Of a DNA stretch of 64,000 nt, positions 34,382 through 43,289 are shown piece by piece (the first letter of the stretch is position 1; each line of letters begins with the position of its first letter). The DNA is from Pontibacter harenae. GTDB lineage: Bacteria; Bacteroidota; Bacteroidia; Cytophagales; Hymenobacteraceae. Where the stretch lies: contig NZ_JAJJWH010000010.1 in assembly GCF_020907245.1 (NCBI RefSeq), positions 62,001-126,000 of the forward strand, given 5' to 3'. The notes beneath the pieces were generated by a model. It was not told the origin of the DNA, searched no databases, and saw only the letters and a list, made by a program, of their open reading frames with translations. The translations under genes and the position numbers were made by a program.

Positions 34382-34493
34382 GCTGGTGCGAGTTTGCAGC
34401 TCCTAACCTCTGTTTGCTCCTATCATAATATTGTTATCAACGGTTTGCTGACAACAAATGATAAGGAGGTACGAGTTGCAAGCGCGCACCAGC
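34382..34493. repeat. 112-bp imperfect palindromic element
   Basis: Arms of 21 nt (34382-34402 and 34473-34493) pair at 18 positions, and the inside continues with a weaker pairing (CTCCTATCAT with ATGATAAGGAG). It has no T-run and is separate from the nuoJ terminator 45 bp further on. Confidence 0.45.
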
Positions 34494-34536
34494 ACTAATT
34501 TTGTTTTTCATTTCGTCTGTAGCTTTTAGTAAACAA

Positions 34537-34566
34537 AAAAGCCAGAGCTATCGCCCTGGCTTTCCT
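34537..34566 (-). terminator. Terminator after nuoJ
   Basis: Hairpin AAGCCAG...CTGGCTT (34539-34562) with additional inner GC pairs and a T-run on the minus strand; 28 bp after the nuoJ stop codon. It marks the end of the nuoA-J unit. Confidence 0.75.
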
Positions 34567-34593
34567 ATATCTATCATCTATGAAAAAGTCTTC

Positions 34594-35106
34594 TTAGAAG
34601 TGTCTTTCTCCTGCTTCTTTCTTTCCTAGCATTACGGCACCTACCATCGCTACCAAAAACAGAATAGAGGCAAGCTCAAACGGTAATAGGTATTGAGTAA
34701 AGAGTACTTTACCTAAACTTTCCACCATACCTATCTGCGAATTGAAAGGGCCAACGGCTGGTGCAATAGCTGCATCTTTCAACGCTGCAATCATCACTAC
34801 AAATAAAAGGCCGCCAGCTATAGTGCCCGCAATTTTGGTTAAAGTAGATGTTTTGACATCACGCTCATTCTTACCTAGGTTCAGGAACATAATCACGAAC
34901 AGGAACAATACCATGATGGCGCCTGCATATACAATGATGTTCACCGCTGCCAGGAACTGCGCATTCAGCAGAATGTAATGTCCTGAAATGGTGAAGAACG
35001 TAACGATCAAAAAGATAACGCTATGCACAGGGTTTTTTGATATTACTACCATCAGGGCGCACAGCAGCGTTAGCGAAGCAAGAAAGTAAAACAGATTCTC
35101 TGTCAT
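34594..35106 (-). CDS. nuoJ: NADH-quinone oxidoreductase subunit J
   Basis: 170-residue membrane subunit with five hydrophobic helices. The 'YAGAIMVLFLFVIMFLNLG' segment contains the pi-bulge helix conserved in NuoJ/ND6. It follows nuoI after 4 bp. In most genomes nuoK comes next; here a terminator and a foreign-looking gene intervene. Confidence 0.95.
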   Translation of the reverse strand: MTENLFYFLASLTLLCALMVVISKNPVHSVIFLIVTFFTISGHYILLNAQFLAAVNIIVYAGAIMVLFLFVIMFLNLGKNERDVKTSTLTKIAGTIAGGLLFVVMIAALKDAAIAPAVGPFNSQIGMVESLGKVLFTQYLLPFELASILFLVAMVGAVMLGKKEAGERHF

Positions 35107-35110
35107 CGGG

Positions 35111-35620
35111 TTATTTTGTTTCGGTGGTTTTTAACGGTTCTACCAGGCGGTCTTTTCCGTATATAAATTCTTCACGCTCGTATCGTGCTGGGGCAAGCTT
35201 ATCATCCTGCAGGAAGATGGCAGCCTTAGGGCAAGCTTCTTCGCATAGGCCGCAGAAAATGCAACGCAGCATGTTTACTTCGTAAGTAACAGCGTATTTT
35301 TCTTCACGGTAAAGCTTCTCTTCTCCAGTTTTGCGTTCGCCAGCTGTCATGGTAATGGCTTCAGCAGGGCATGCCACAGCACACAAACCGCAGGCAGTAC
35401 AACGCTCACGACCTTCTTCGTCGCGCTTCAGTACATGCAGTCCACGCCATACATCGCTGCGCTGGCGGGTTTCCTCTGGGTAGTTTATAGTTGCTTTCTT
35501 TTTGAAGAAATGCTTTATCGTAATGCCAAGGCCCTGTGCAATAGCAGGTAGGTAGGCTTTCTCAGCGAAAGTCATCTCCTTCTGCTCTACGTTCTTTCTT
35601 CTATTAGTTAATGGTTCCAT
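35111..35620 (-). CDS. nuoI: NADH-quinone oxidoreductase subunit I
   Basis: 169-residue peripheral subunit carrying clusters N6a and N6b. Two complete ferredoxin motifs are present: 'CTACGLCAVACPAEAI' and 'CIFCGLCEEACPKAAI'. N-terminal residues form the amphipathic anchor ('AIAQGLGITIKHFFKKK'). Directly coupled to nuoJ (4-bp gap). Confidence 0.96.
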   Translation of the reverse strand: MEPLTNRRKNVEQKEMTFAEKAYLPAIAQGLGITIKHFFKKKATINYPEETRQRSDVWRGLHVLKRDEEGRERCTACGLCAVACPAEAITMTAGERKTGEEKLYREEKYAVTYEVNMLRCIFCGLCEEACPKAAIFLQDDKLAPARYEREEFIYGKDRLVEPLKTTETK

Positions 35621-35703
35621 TTCTTACAGCTTATGAGTGTTGTCGTGTTTCTTGTCTTTTAACAGAGATATGGCAGTCAACATTCAAGTTTAGGTACTAT
35701 AAT

Positions 35704-36771
35704 TTAAAATAAAGAGTCTTTCAGCAGAATTGCGCCACCTGTCAGAATTATATTCAAGATAGAAAGCGGAATTAAGATCTGCCAGCCCAGCTTCATCAGT
35801 TGGTCGTAACGGAAACGTGGCAATGTCCAGCGTACCCACATAAAGAAGAAGATGAACATAAAGATTTTTGCAAACATAACGGCTACCCCCAACATAGTTA
35901 CGATGTTATTGGCTGTAACCACACTTTCGGTTGCGTCAGCTAACCATAGTTCCAACTCTGTCATGAACGGGAAGTTATAGGCTCCAAAGTATAAAGTTGC
36001 CATCACTGCCGATGCTACAAAGATGTTGATATACTCTGCAAACAGGTACATACCCAGTTTCATAGAGCCGTACTCGGTGTGGTAACCGCCAATTAATTCG
36101 GCCTCACTTTCAGGTAAGTCGAAAGGCGTACGGTTGGTTTCTGCAAAAGCACACACCAGAAAGATGACAAAGCCAAGTGGCTGATACCAGATGTTCCAGT
36201 TAAAGCCATGCTGCTGTTCTGCTATTTCTCTTAAAGAAAGAGAACCACTCAGCATCAGCACCGCAATAAGCGACAAGCCCATGGCTAGTTCATAGCTGAT
36301 GTTTTGTGAAGCGGCACGAATAGCACCCAGCAACGAGAACTTGTTGTTCGAAGCCCAACCACCAATCATCAAGCCATATACACCTAACGATACAACGCCA
36401 AATACATACAATACTCCAATATTTACTTCTATCGCCTGTAGCCAAACCTCACGGCCACCCACCAGCAGCATATCGCCGAAAGGTATAACCGCACTCGACA
36501 TGGTAGCTACCAGCATGGCCACACCAGGACCAATGATGAAAAGCGCCTTATTGGCTTTGGCAGGTATAAATTCTTCTTTGAAGAACAGTTTACCAGCATC
36601 GGCCAGTGGTTGTAGCAAGCCAGCAGGACCAGCTCTGTTTGGCCCCACACGGTCCTGAATAAAGGCCGCTATCTTACGCTCGAAGTAGGTAGAGTAGGTG
36701 GCAATTAGTAGCGTAATGCCAAAAATTGCCAGAATGTATACAGCTTTATAGATTAGGTCTACTGACTCCAT
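35704..36771 (-). CDS. nuoH: NADH-quinone oxidoreductase subunit H
   Basis: 355-residue membrane subunit that forms the quinone chamber. It has about eight helices with conserved 'RVGPNRAGPAGLLQPLADAGKLFFKE' and 'FAETNRTPFDLPESEAELIGGYHTEYG' loops that line the quinone site. The start lies one nucleotide after the nuoG stop, indicating tight coupling. Confidence 0.96.
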   Translation of the reverse strand: MESVDLIYKAVYILAIFGITLLIATYSTYFERKIAAFIQDRVGPNRAGPAGLLQPLADAGKLFFKEEFIPAKANKALFIIGPGVAMLVATMSSAVIPFGDMLLVGGREVWLQAIEVNIGVLYVFGVVSLGVYGLMIGGWASNNKFSLLGAIRAASQNISYELAMGLSLIAVLMLSGSLSLREIAEQQHGFNWNIWYQPLGFVIFLVCAFAETNRTPFDLPESEAELIGGYHTEYGSMKLGMYLFAEYINIFVASAVMATLYFGAYNFPFMTELELWLADATESVVTANNIVTMLGVAVMFAKIFMFIFFFMWVRWTLPRFRYDQLMKLGWQILIPLSILNIILTGGAILLKDSLF

Positions 36772-36772
36772 T

Positions 36773-37753
36773 TTATTCCTGTGGTAGGTTTTTCTTAGTA
36801 GATACTGGTAAATTCGGTACGATCGGCACGTTTATAACTGGCAACTCGTAATGGTTAGCCGAGATAACAGACTGCCTGTCGATGTGGCGCGGGCCTTCAA
36901 TCGTCCAGTCGCTCATTTCTTTTTTATCGAAACGGCAGGTATTACAGATAAACTCCTCTACCTCGTTGTACTGGTCTTTTCTAGCTGTTACACGCAACAC
37001 CGTTTCGCCACGGTTCCACAGGGTTACTTTTCCGCTGCAGGTAGGGCAGTCGCGGTGCGCATCCAAAGGCTTTGTAAACCAAACACGGTTCTTAAAGCGC
37101 CAGGTCTTGTCCGTTAAAGCTCCTACAGGGCAAACGTCAATCACGTTACCTGAGAAATCGTTGTCGATTACGTTCTCGATGTACGTACCTATTTCTGCAG
37201 CATCACCACGACCTAACACGCCATGCACACGCTTTTCAGTTATCTGATCGGCGGTGTAAACACAACGGTAGCAAAGGATGCAGCGCGTCATGTGCAGTTG
37301 GATGTATGGACCCAGGTCTACTTTATTGAATATGCGACGCTCTTCCTCGTAACGGGTAGCACTTACACCATGCTCGTAAGAAAGGTCCTGTAAACTACAC
37401 TCACCAGCCTGATCGCAAATTGGGCAATCCAGCGGGTGGTTAATCAGCAGCATCTCTACAATACCTTTGCGGGCATTCAGTACGTCTTCGTTTGTTGTAT
37501 TTTCTACCACCATGCCGTCCTGCACCTGCGTAATGCACGATGCTACCAGCTTAGGCATAGGACGAGGATCTCTTGTAGAGCCCTGTGTTACTTTTACCAG
37601 GCAAACACGGCACTTACCGCCACTGCCTTTCAATGGTCCGTAATAACACATGGCTGGAGGTACTACATTGCCTCCTATTTTTCTAGCGGCCTGAAGAATG
37701 GTAGTTCCGTCTTCTACCTCTACCTCAATACCGTCAAAAGTTATTTTAGCCAT
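36773..37753 (-). CDS. nuoG: NADH-quinone oxidoreductase subunit G, short form
   Basis: 326-residue iron-sulfur subunit passing electrons from NuoF toward NuoI. It has the [2Fe-2S] plant-type ferredoxin domain (1-about 95; Cys in 'CYYGPLKGSGGKCRVC'), the HPLDCPICDQAGEC segment, 'CILCYRCVYTADQI' and a final cluster motif 'CPTCSGKVTLWNRG...FICNTCR'. The large molybdopterin-oxidoreductase-like domain of E. coli NuoG (about 900 residues) is missing, and the frame ends cleanly with nuoH one base later. Short forms occur in Bacteroidota, so this is probably natural, not a truncation. Confidence 0.9.
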   Translation of the reverse strand: MAKITFDGIEVEVEDGTTILQAARKIGGNVVPPAMCYYGPLKGSGGKCRVCLVKVTQGSTRDPRPMPKLVASCITQVQDGMVVENTTNEDVLNARKGIVEMLLINHPLDCPICDQAGECSLQDLSYEHGVSATRYEEERRIFNKVDLGPYIQLHMTRCILCYRCVYTADQITEKRVHGVLGRGDAAEIGTYIENVIDNDFSGNVIDVCPVGALTDKTWRFKNRVWFTKPLDAHRDCPTCSGKVTLWNRGETVLRVTARKDQYNEVEEFICNTCRFDKKEMSDWTIEGPRHIDRQSVISANHYELPVINVPIVPNLPVSTKKNLPQE

Positions 37754-37841
37754 TTTTATATTTCGTTGTTCGTCTTTCGTTGTTCATTTTTCGGGATGAA
37801 AGCAGAGCAACTAACGATTTAAGCTATACTTATTTACTTCA

Positions 37842-37994
37842 AATTATTTGTCATTCTGTAAGAATCTTGTTGAGGAGTAGCATCTGCTTAAACACCCTTC
37901 AATCAAGTTTCTTTCAATATGACATGAAAGAGGACATTTTCAGATCCGCTTTGCAACCACCCCCAACTCCTCTTTGTCTAAGGCGGGGAGTTTA
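37842..37994. repeat. Dispersed repeat block between nuoF and nuoG
   Basis: The 283-bp gap inside the nuo operon contains a 41-bp element (37954-37994) shared with 45154-45191 and, inverted, 45361-45397; its core is CCTCTTTGTCTAAGGCGGGG. The adjoining 37842-37930 (TGTCATTCTGTAAGAATC...) has the look of another intergenic repeat family, but only one copy is in this window. Confidence 0.55.
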
Positions 37995-38036
37995 CTTAGC
38001 ACTAGATTTTAGAAAAATCTAGCGTCTAATATCTCC

Positions 38037-39383
38037 TTAAGCGGTTACTGTCGCCAGTTGACCTCTGTACACGGCACCTGGAGCTGTTGCTTCTTTCGGG
38101 TGCTTTATGTGCCACTCAAACTCTTCGCGGAAGTGGCGGATAGCGGCGGCAACTGGCCATGCGGCTGCGTCACCTAGCGGGCAAATGGTGTTACCTTCAA
38201 TCTGCTTCGCCACGCTTACCAGCAGGTCTATATCCTGCGGATGTCCGTGACCGTACTCGATGCGGTGCAGCACTTTCTCCATCCAACCTGTACCTTCACG
38301 GCATGGGCTACACTGGCCGCATGATTCATGGTGGTAGAAGCGGGAGTAGTTCCACGTGTTACGTACGATGCACTGGTCTTCATCAAACACGATAAAAGCG
38401 CCTGAACCCAGCATAGAGCCGCTCACAAAACCACCGTCCGATAACGATTCGTATGACATCAGGCGTTGCTCACCAGCCGCCGTTTTTAGAATCAGGTCTT
38501 TTGGCAGAATAGGAACAGAAGAACCTCCTGGTACAACTGCTTTCAGTTCTTTGCCTTTCCAGATACCACCGCAGTATTCATCAGAGTAGATAAACTCCTC
38601 TACAGGTACACCTAGCTCAATCTCGTAAACACCAGGGTTGTTAATATTACCGCTGGCTGAGATTAATTTGGTGCCTGTGCTGCGGCCTATCCCTACATTG
38701 GCGTATTCTGCACCTGTGTTGTTCACAATCCAGGGCACAGAAGATATAGTTTCCACGTTGTTTACAACAGTAGGAGAGGCGAACAAACCTTTCACAGCTG
38801 GGAATGGCGGCTTGTTACGCGGGTTGCCACGCTTGCCTTCCAACGATTCCAGCAAAGCTGTTTCCTCGCCGCAAATGTAAGCGCCACCACCTGGGGCCAC
38901 ATGCAGGTCCAGGTCATAACCTGAACCAAGTATGTTTTTGCCCAGCAGACCAGCTGCATAAGCCTCTGCGATTGCTTTTTCCAGGATGCGCAGAATAAAC
39001 ATCAGCTCACCGCGGATATAGATAAAAGAAGTGTTGGCTCCTAACGCATAGCTGGACGTAATCATACCTTCAATCAGGGAGTGTGGTGTTTTCTCCATGA
39101 AATAGCGGTCTTTGAACGTGCCAGGCTCCGACTCGTCGGCGTTACAAACAAGGTAACGCGGAACACCCTCGGGTTTAGCCAGGAAGCTCCATTTCATACC
39201 TGCAGGGAAACCAGCGCCACCACGGCCACGCAGGCCAGCGGTTTTCACTTCTTCCACCACCTCTTCTGGTGTCATCGTTTTCAGGGCTTTCTCTACCGAG
39301 CGGTAGCCGCCATGCTTACGATATACCTCCAGCTTCTCGATGCCAGGTACATTTATATGTTCGGTTAATATTTTAAGTCCCAT
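38037..39383 (-). CDS. nuoF: NADH-quinone oxidoreductase subunit F
   Basis: 448-residue NADH-binding flavoprotein. FMN/NADH site 'GRGGAGFPAGMKWSF', the SLBB region, and the cluster N3 motif 'ESCGQCSPCREGTGWM' with the later Cys in 'TICPLGDAAAWP' are all intact. Located 149 bp after nuoE; 283 bp of repeat-bearing DNA separate it from nuoG. Confidence 0.97.
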   Translation of the reverse strand: MGLKILTEHINVPGIEKLEVYRKHGGYRSVEKALKTMTPEEVVEEVKTAGLRGRGGAGFPAGMKWSFLAKPEGVPRYLVCNADESEPGTFKDRYFMEKTPHSLIEGMITSSYALGANTSFIYIRGELMFILRILEKAIAEAYAAGLLGKNILGSGYDLDLHVAPGGGAYICGEETALLESLEGKRGNPRNKPPFPAVKGLFASPTVVNNVETISSVPWIVNNTGAEYANVGIGRSTGTKLISASGNINNPGVYEIELGVPVEEFIYSDEYCGGIWKGKELKAVVPGGSSVPILPKDLILKTAAGEQRLMSYESLSDGGFVSGSMLGSGAFIVFDEDQCIVRNTWNYSRFYHHESCGQCSPCREGTGWMEKVLHRIEYGHGHPQDIDLLVSVAKQIEGNTICPLGDAAAWPVAAAIRHFREEFEWHIKHPKEATAPGAVYRGQLATVTA

Positions 39384-39532
39384 GGTAACAGGATTTATTT
39401 TAAGGGTTACTTTCTAAAGCTTACCAATTTCACTCGGTTACTTACTCTATTCAGACAAAGGATTTTTTGATGAAGGACAAAAGATTTTTTATTTCAAAGA
39501 GGTCTTATATCCTATGTCACATAGTCTTTTGT

Positions 39533-40087
39533 CTAGTTTAGCTCTTTCGCTTCTGGCCGCTGATGAAAAGGTGTTTCTACCTCAGAATTGCGCATCATTT
39601 CCAGAAACTGATCCACGCGCTCTTCTGTATCTAAGTTTTCGTAGTACTTTTCGCGTACCTGCAGCATAGGGCCTGTTCCACAGGAAGCAAGGCATTCAAC
39701 TGGCTTTAGAGTAAACATTCCGTCCGCTGTTGTTCCACCTTCTTCAATGTTCAGCTTTTGCTTTAGCATATCGATTACCTGGTCGGCACCGCGAAGGCAG
39801 CAAGGGCCTGTACGGCATACTTCTAACACATGCTTGCCAACTGGTTTTAGGTTGAACATAGTATAGAAAGTAGCCACCTCGTATACTTCAATCGGCTGGA
39901 TGTTCAGGATTTCAGCCACTCTGTCCATTGCCTCAGGGCTAACCCAGCCACCAAACTCTGCCTGCGCAATGTGCAGGATAGGCAGAATAGCAGACTTTTG
40001 TCGGCCTTCTGGGTAGTGGCTAATATAGCGCTGAATTTCGGCCATGGCCGCATCAGAAAACTTTACTTCGTTTATAGTCTCTGCCAT
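39533..40087 (-). CDS. nuoE: NADH-quinone oxidoreductase subunit E
   Basis: 184-residue thioredoxin-like [2Fe-2S] subunit (cluster N1a). Ligand pattern C-x4-C ('CRTGPC') and C-x3-C ('CLASC') is complete. N-terminal helical region 'EIQRYISHYPEGRQKSAILPILHIAQAEFG' is typical. 55 bp after nuoD. Confidence 0.96.
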   Translation of the reverse strand: MAETINEVKFSDAAMAEIQRYISHYPEGRQKSAILPILHIAQAEFGGWVSPEAMDRVAEILNIQPIEVYEVATFYTMFNLKPVGKHVLEVCRTGPCCLRGADQVIDMLKQKLNIEEGGTTADGMFTLKPVECLASCGTGPMLQVREKYYENLDTEERVDQFLEMMRNSEVETPFHQRPEAKELN

Positions 40088-40142
40088 TTTTATAGTTCAA
40101 TTTACCAAAAAGCCATCAGCCTCTGATAATCTGTATTTAATA

Positions 40143-41387
40143 TTAAGCGTCCAACTCTCCTGCAATCACGTTCAGGCTACTCAGCGTCAGGATGGCGTCA
40201 GCCAGCTGGCCGCCTTTAATCATTTCAGTGTATGCCTGGTAGTAGATAAAGCAAGGTCTGCGGAAGTGTAATCTGTAAGGCGTTCTGCCACCGTCGCTGA
40301 TCAGGTAGAAACCTAATTCACCGTTACCGCCCTCTACGCTGTGGTATACTTCTCCTTTTGGAGCGTCTGTCTCACCCATCACTATTTTAAAGTGGTAGAT
40401 AAGGGCTTCCATGTTGGTGTATACTTCTTGCTTTGGAGGCAGATAATAATGCGGTGCATCGGCGTGGTAAGAGCCTTCTGGCAGGTTTTTGTAAGCCTGC
40501 TCAATAATTTTCAAGCTTTGCCATACTTCCTCGTTACGCACCAGGAAGCGGTCGTAGGTATCGCCTTTAGAGCCTACAGGAATTTCGAACTCGAAATCTT
40601 CATAAGACGAATACGGGTTCATTACACGCACATCGTAGTCTACTCCTGTAGCACGTAGGTTAGGGCCTGTAAAGCCATAGTTCAACGCACGCTCTGCTGA
40701 GATAGCACCTACATCCGTTGTTCTATCGATGAAGATACGGTTACGGGTAAGCATTTTCTCAAACTCCGCCCATACTTTCGGGAAGCGTTTAAGGAACTCG
40801 CCGATCAGGTGCAAGGCCTTTGGAGAAAGGTCGCGCTCCATACCGCCGATGCGGCCCATGTTCGTTGTTAAACGGGCACCGCAAACCTCCTCGTATATAT
40901 CGTAGATGTGCTCACGCTCCTGCATCACGTACAGGAAGCCCGTAAACGCACCAGAGTCCACACCCAAAATAGAGTTACAAATCAGATGGTCGGAGATACG
41001 GGCCAGCTCCATCATAATTACGCGGATGTACTGAGCACGCTTCGGTATAGTTATACCTAACAGCTTCTCTACCGTCATATGATACCCCATGTTATTGATA
41101 GGGGAAGAACAGTAGTTCATGCGGTCCGTCAGCGGCGTAATCTGGTAGAACGGTCTGCGTTCTGCTATTTTCTCGAAGGCACGGTGAATGTAGCCGATTG
41201 TTGGCACTGCGTCCACAATCTTCTCACCGTCCATCTGGAGTATGTTCTGGAAAATACCGTGCGTGGCTGGGTGCGTTGGCCCCAGGTTCAGCGTAGTTAA
41301 TTGCTGCTCTTCGTGCAGGGCAAGGCCGTGATCCTTACGGAATTGCTCCAGCTCAGTTAGTTCAGCGGTTTTATGTTCAGTAGCCAT
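40143..41387 (-). CDS. nuoD: NADH-quinone oxidoreductase subunit D
   Basis: 414-residue hydrogenase-like 49-kDa subunit forming much of the quinone pocket. Recognisable parts are '[23 protein letters not shown]', '[30 protein letters not shown]' and the carboxy-terminal 'LRPPCF'-like '[39 protein letters not shown]'. NuoC is a separate gene upstream, unlike the fused NuoCD of enterobacteria. Confidence 0.97.
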   Translation of the reverse strand: MATEHKTAELTELEQFRKDHGLALHEEQQLTTLNLGPTHPATHGIFQNILQMDGEKIVDAVPTIGYIHRAFEKIAERRPFYQITPLTDRMNYCSSPINNMGYHMTVEKLLGITIPKRAQYIRVIMMELARISDHLICNSILGVDSGAFTGFLYVMQEREHIYDIYEEVCGARLTTNMGRIGGMERDLSPKALHLIGEFLKRFPKVWAEFEKMLTRNRIFIDRTTDVGAISAERALNYGFTGPNLRATGVDYDVRVMNPYSSYEDFEFEIPVGSKGDTYDRFLVRNEEVWQSLKIIEQAYKNLPEGSYHADAPHYYLPPKQEVYTNMEALIYHFKIVMGETDAPKGEVYHSVEGGNGELGFYLISDGGRTPYRLHFRRPCFIYYQAYTEMIKGGQLADAILTLSSLNVIAGELDA

Positions 41388-41430
41388 TGTTTTCCTTTCT
41401 AATTGTTAGCTGCTTGGCAGCCAAACTGGC

Positions 41431-41937
41431 TTAACGTCCGAAATACGTATCTATCTTATCTTCCCTGGTCTGGTCCTCCAGCGGATATTGCTTCAGCATC
41501 GGGTGGTACTCCATCTCCTCAATGTTCAGGATGCGTGTCAGGTTAGGGTGGCCTGTAAACTTAATGCCGTAAAAGTCGAAAGTCTCACGCTCCATCCAGT
41601 TCGAAGTAGCGTAAACTTGCGTCAGGGTTGGCATAATAGGGTCCGATGCTGGCATAAATACCTTAATGCGGAGGCGGTAGTTATGGCGCAGGCTGTGCAA
41701 CTGGTACATCATGCACAGTTCACTGCCTTTCTGATCAGGAAAATGAATACCGCACATCGTGGTCAGGAAACGTATTTGAAGTTCCTCATCGTCGTGCAGG
41801 TATTTGATCAGCTGAATAATGGTTTCACGGTTTGTCGTGAAGGTCATGATGCCATCGGGGCTATAAGCGTCCCTGATGTTCTCTTCGCCAAACTCGCTGA
41901 TTATTTTGCCGAGTACGTTTTCGTTCGTAAGCTCCAT
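41431..41937 (-). CDS. nuoC: NADH-quinone oxidoreductase subunit C
   Basis: 168-residue 30-kDa-type subunit of the peripheral arm. The C-terminal signature 'NWMERETFDFYGIKFTGHPNLTRILNIEEMEYHPMLKQYPLE' is the conserved NuoC block. Starts 4 bp after nuoB and precedes nuoD by 43 bp. Length fits stand-alone NuoC. Confidence 0.95.
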   Translation of the reverse strand: MELTNENVLGKIISEFGEENIRDAYSPDGIMTFTTNRETIIQLIKYLHDDEELQIRFLTTMCGIHFPDQKGSELCMMYQLHSLRHNYRLRIKVFMPASDPIMPTLTQVYATSNWMERETFDFYGIKFTGHPNLTRILNIEEMEYHPMLKQYPLEDQTREDKIDTYFGR

Positions 41938-41941
41938 TTAC

Positions 41942-42496
41942 TTATTTGATATTGTAAGAGGCTAAAAGCTCCTGGTATTCAGGTGAATTGCGGCGGCGGA
42001 GTGATTCGTTTGCTGCCAGATCCTGAACACGCATCAAGCCATCCAAAATCTGCTCTGGGCGCGGAGGGCAACCTGGCACGTACACATCTACTGGTACCAC
42101 GCGGTCTATACCCTGTAACACAGAGTAAGTATCGAAAATACCACCAGAAGAAGCACAGGCTCCAACGGCTACTACCCAACGCGGCTCAGACATCTGCTCA
42201 TACACCTGCTTTACAACAGGCCCCATTTTCTTAGCGATCGTACCCATCACCAACAGGATATCTGCTTGGCGTGGCGAGAAGCTTGGGCGCTCTGAACCGA
42301 AGCGGGAAATATCGTAATGAGAACCCATGGTAGCCATGAATTCGATACCGCAGCAAGAAGTAGCAAATGGCAAAGGCCAAAGCGAGTTTTTACGGGCAAG
42401 GCCAATCACTTTCTCAAATGAAGTGGCAAAGAAGCCAGCTCCTGAATGCCCTTCAGGGGCGTCCACCAATTTTATATCTTTATTTGAATCACTCAT
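41942..42496 (-). CDS. nuoB: NADH-quinone oxidoreductase subunit B
   Basis: 184-residue subunit holding the terminal cluster N2. The tandem cysteines in '[11 protein letters not shown]', and those in '[10 protein letters not shown]' and '[11 protein letters not shown]', are all present. Coupled to nuoC (4-bp gap). Confidence 0.96.
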   Translation of the reverse strand: MSDSNKDIKLVDAPEGHSGAGFFATSFEKVIGLARKNSLWPLPFATSCCGIEFMATMGSHYDISRFGSERPSFSPRQADILLVMGTIAKKMGPVVKQVYEQMSEPRWVVAVGACASSGGIFDTYSVLQGIDRVVPVDVYVPGCPPRPEQILDGLMRVQDLAANESLRRRNSPEYQELLASYNIK

Positions 42497-42574
42497 TTTT
42501 AGGATTTTTATTTTACAAACAGGGCTTTGATGCTTAATACCTCAACATCAACGCGCTTGTAAAAGTTTAATGGC

Positions 42575-42955
42575 TTACTCCCAGTTTAAAATGCCTTTCT
42601 TTAACACATAAAAGAAGCCCGTTAACAGCAAACCCATGAAAACGAGCATTTGCAAGAAACCTGTCATGCCGAACTCACGGAAGTTTACAGCCCATGGGTA
42701 CAGGAAGATGATCTCCACGTCGAAGAGCACAAAAAGAATGGCCGTCATAAAGTACTTATAGGAGATTGGCGTACGCGCATCACCCACAGACTCAATACCA
42801 CTTTCCCAAGCAGCGTCTTTTACCGCACTGCTTCGCTTTGGACCTAATAAGTGTGTAACTACCAGTGCAAAAACCACAAAGCCGATAGCCGCTGCAAACT
42901 GAATGATTATCGGGAGATAGTCTGATGGTAAGTACTGATCCACAGAAGTTTCCAT
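42575..42955 (-). CDS. nuoA: NADH-quinone oxidoreductase subunit A
   Basis: 126-residue three-helix membrane subunit. ATG 42955 is used; a TTG 33 bp upstream is less likely. The loop 'KDAAWESGIESVGDARTPISYKYFMTAILFVLFDVEIIFLYPWA' contains the conserved Glu/Asp of NuoA/ND3, but the usual Cys in the loop is replaced (ESGIE). First gene of the locus, with a good promoter 30-65 bp upstream. Confidence 0.95.
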   Translation of the reverse strand: METSVDQYLPSDYLPIIIQFAAAIGFVVFALVVTHLLGPKRSSAVKDAAWESGIESVGDARTPISYKYFMTAILFVLFDVEIIFLYPWAVNFREFGMTGFLQMLVFMGLLLTGFFYVLKKGILNWE

Positions 42956-42985
42956 ATTAAGGGTGTCTTTTTTGAGATTTGGGAG

Positions 42986-43016
42986 CAAAATTAGCTATAA
43001 AATAACAACAATCAAA
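42986..43016 (-). promoter_or_regulatory. Promoter of the nuo operon
   Basis: On the minus strand TTTG (43016-43013), a 19-nt spacer and TAATTTTG (42993-42986) fit the Bacteroidota -33/-7 consensus exactly. It ends 31 bp before the nuoA ATG. Confidence 0.7.
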
Positions 43017-43289
43017 GGTATAAATATATAGTGAATTTGGTAGATACGACTGCTGATGGATAGCTTAAATATTTGATTTATAATTATGTCTGCGCAATAT
43101 AAACAGAAGAGCCATGCTCTAGCGAACATGGCTCTTAAATTTAGAATGATTCTAATTAATGCAGATGGCTGTGCACCCTTTTGCTGATACCTGAACCCAT
43201 CCTTAGCTCCTCTGAAGAGGAAAATCAATTACTGCGATAGAATTGCTTTCCTCGTAAGAGCTAGGAAGAGTGTGTCATAGCGGATCTAC
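43017..43289. other. Intergenic region between pruA and nuoA
   Basis: About 270 bp without a gene. It holds a hairpin at 43107-43136 (10-bp perfect stem AAGAGCCATG) that probably ends pruA transcription. I see nothing else. Confidence 0.4.
43107..43136 (-). terminator. Possible pruA terminator
   Basis: Perfect 10-bp stem AAGAGCCATG...CATGGCTCTT with a 10-nt loop, about 150 bp after pruA. The downstream T content on the minus strand is moderate, so confidence is limited. Confidence 0.5.

Noticed and set aside
36773..37753. nuoG as a frameshifted or truncated pseudogene
   Set aside because: The frame ends cleanly, is followed by nuoH one base later, and no remnant of the missing domain is seen in any frame in the spacer. 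Short NuoG is known in this phylum.
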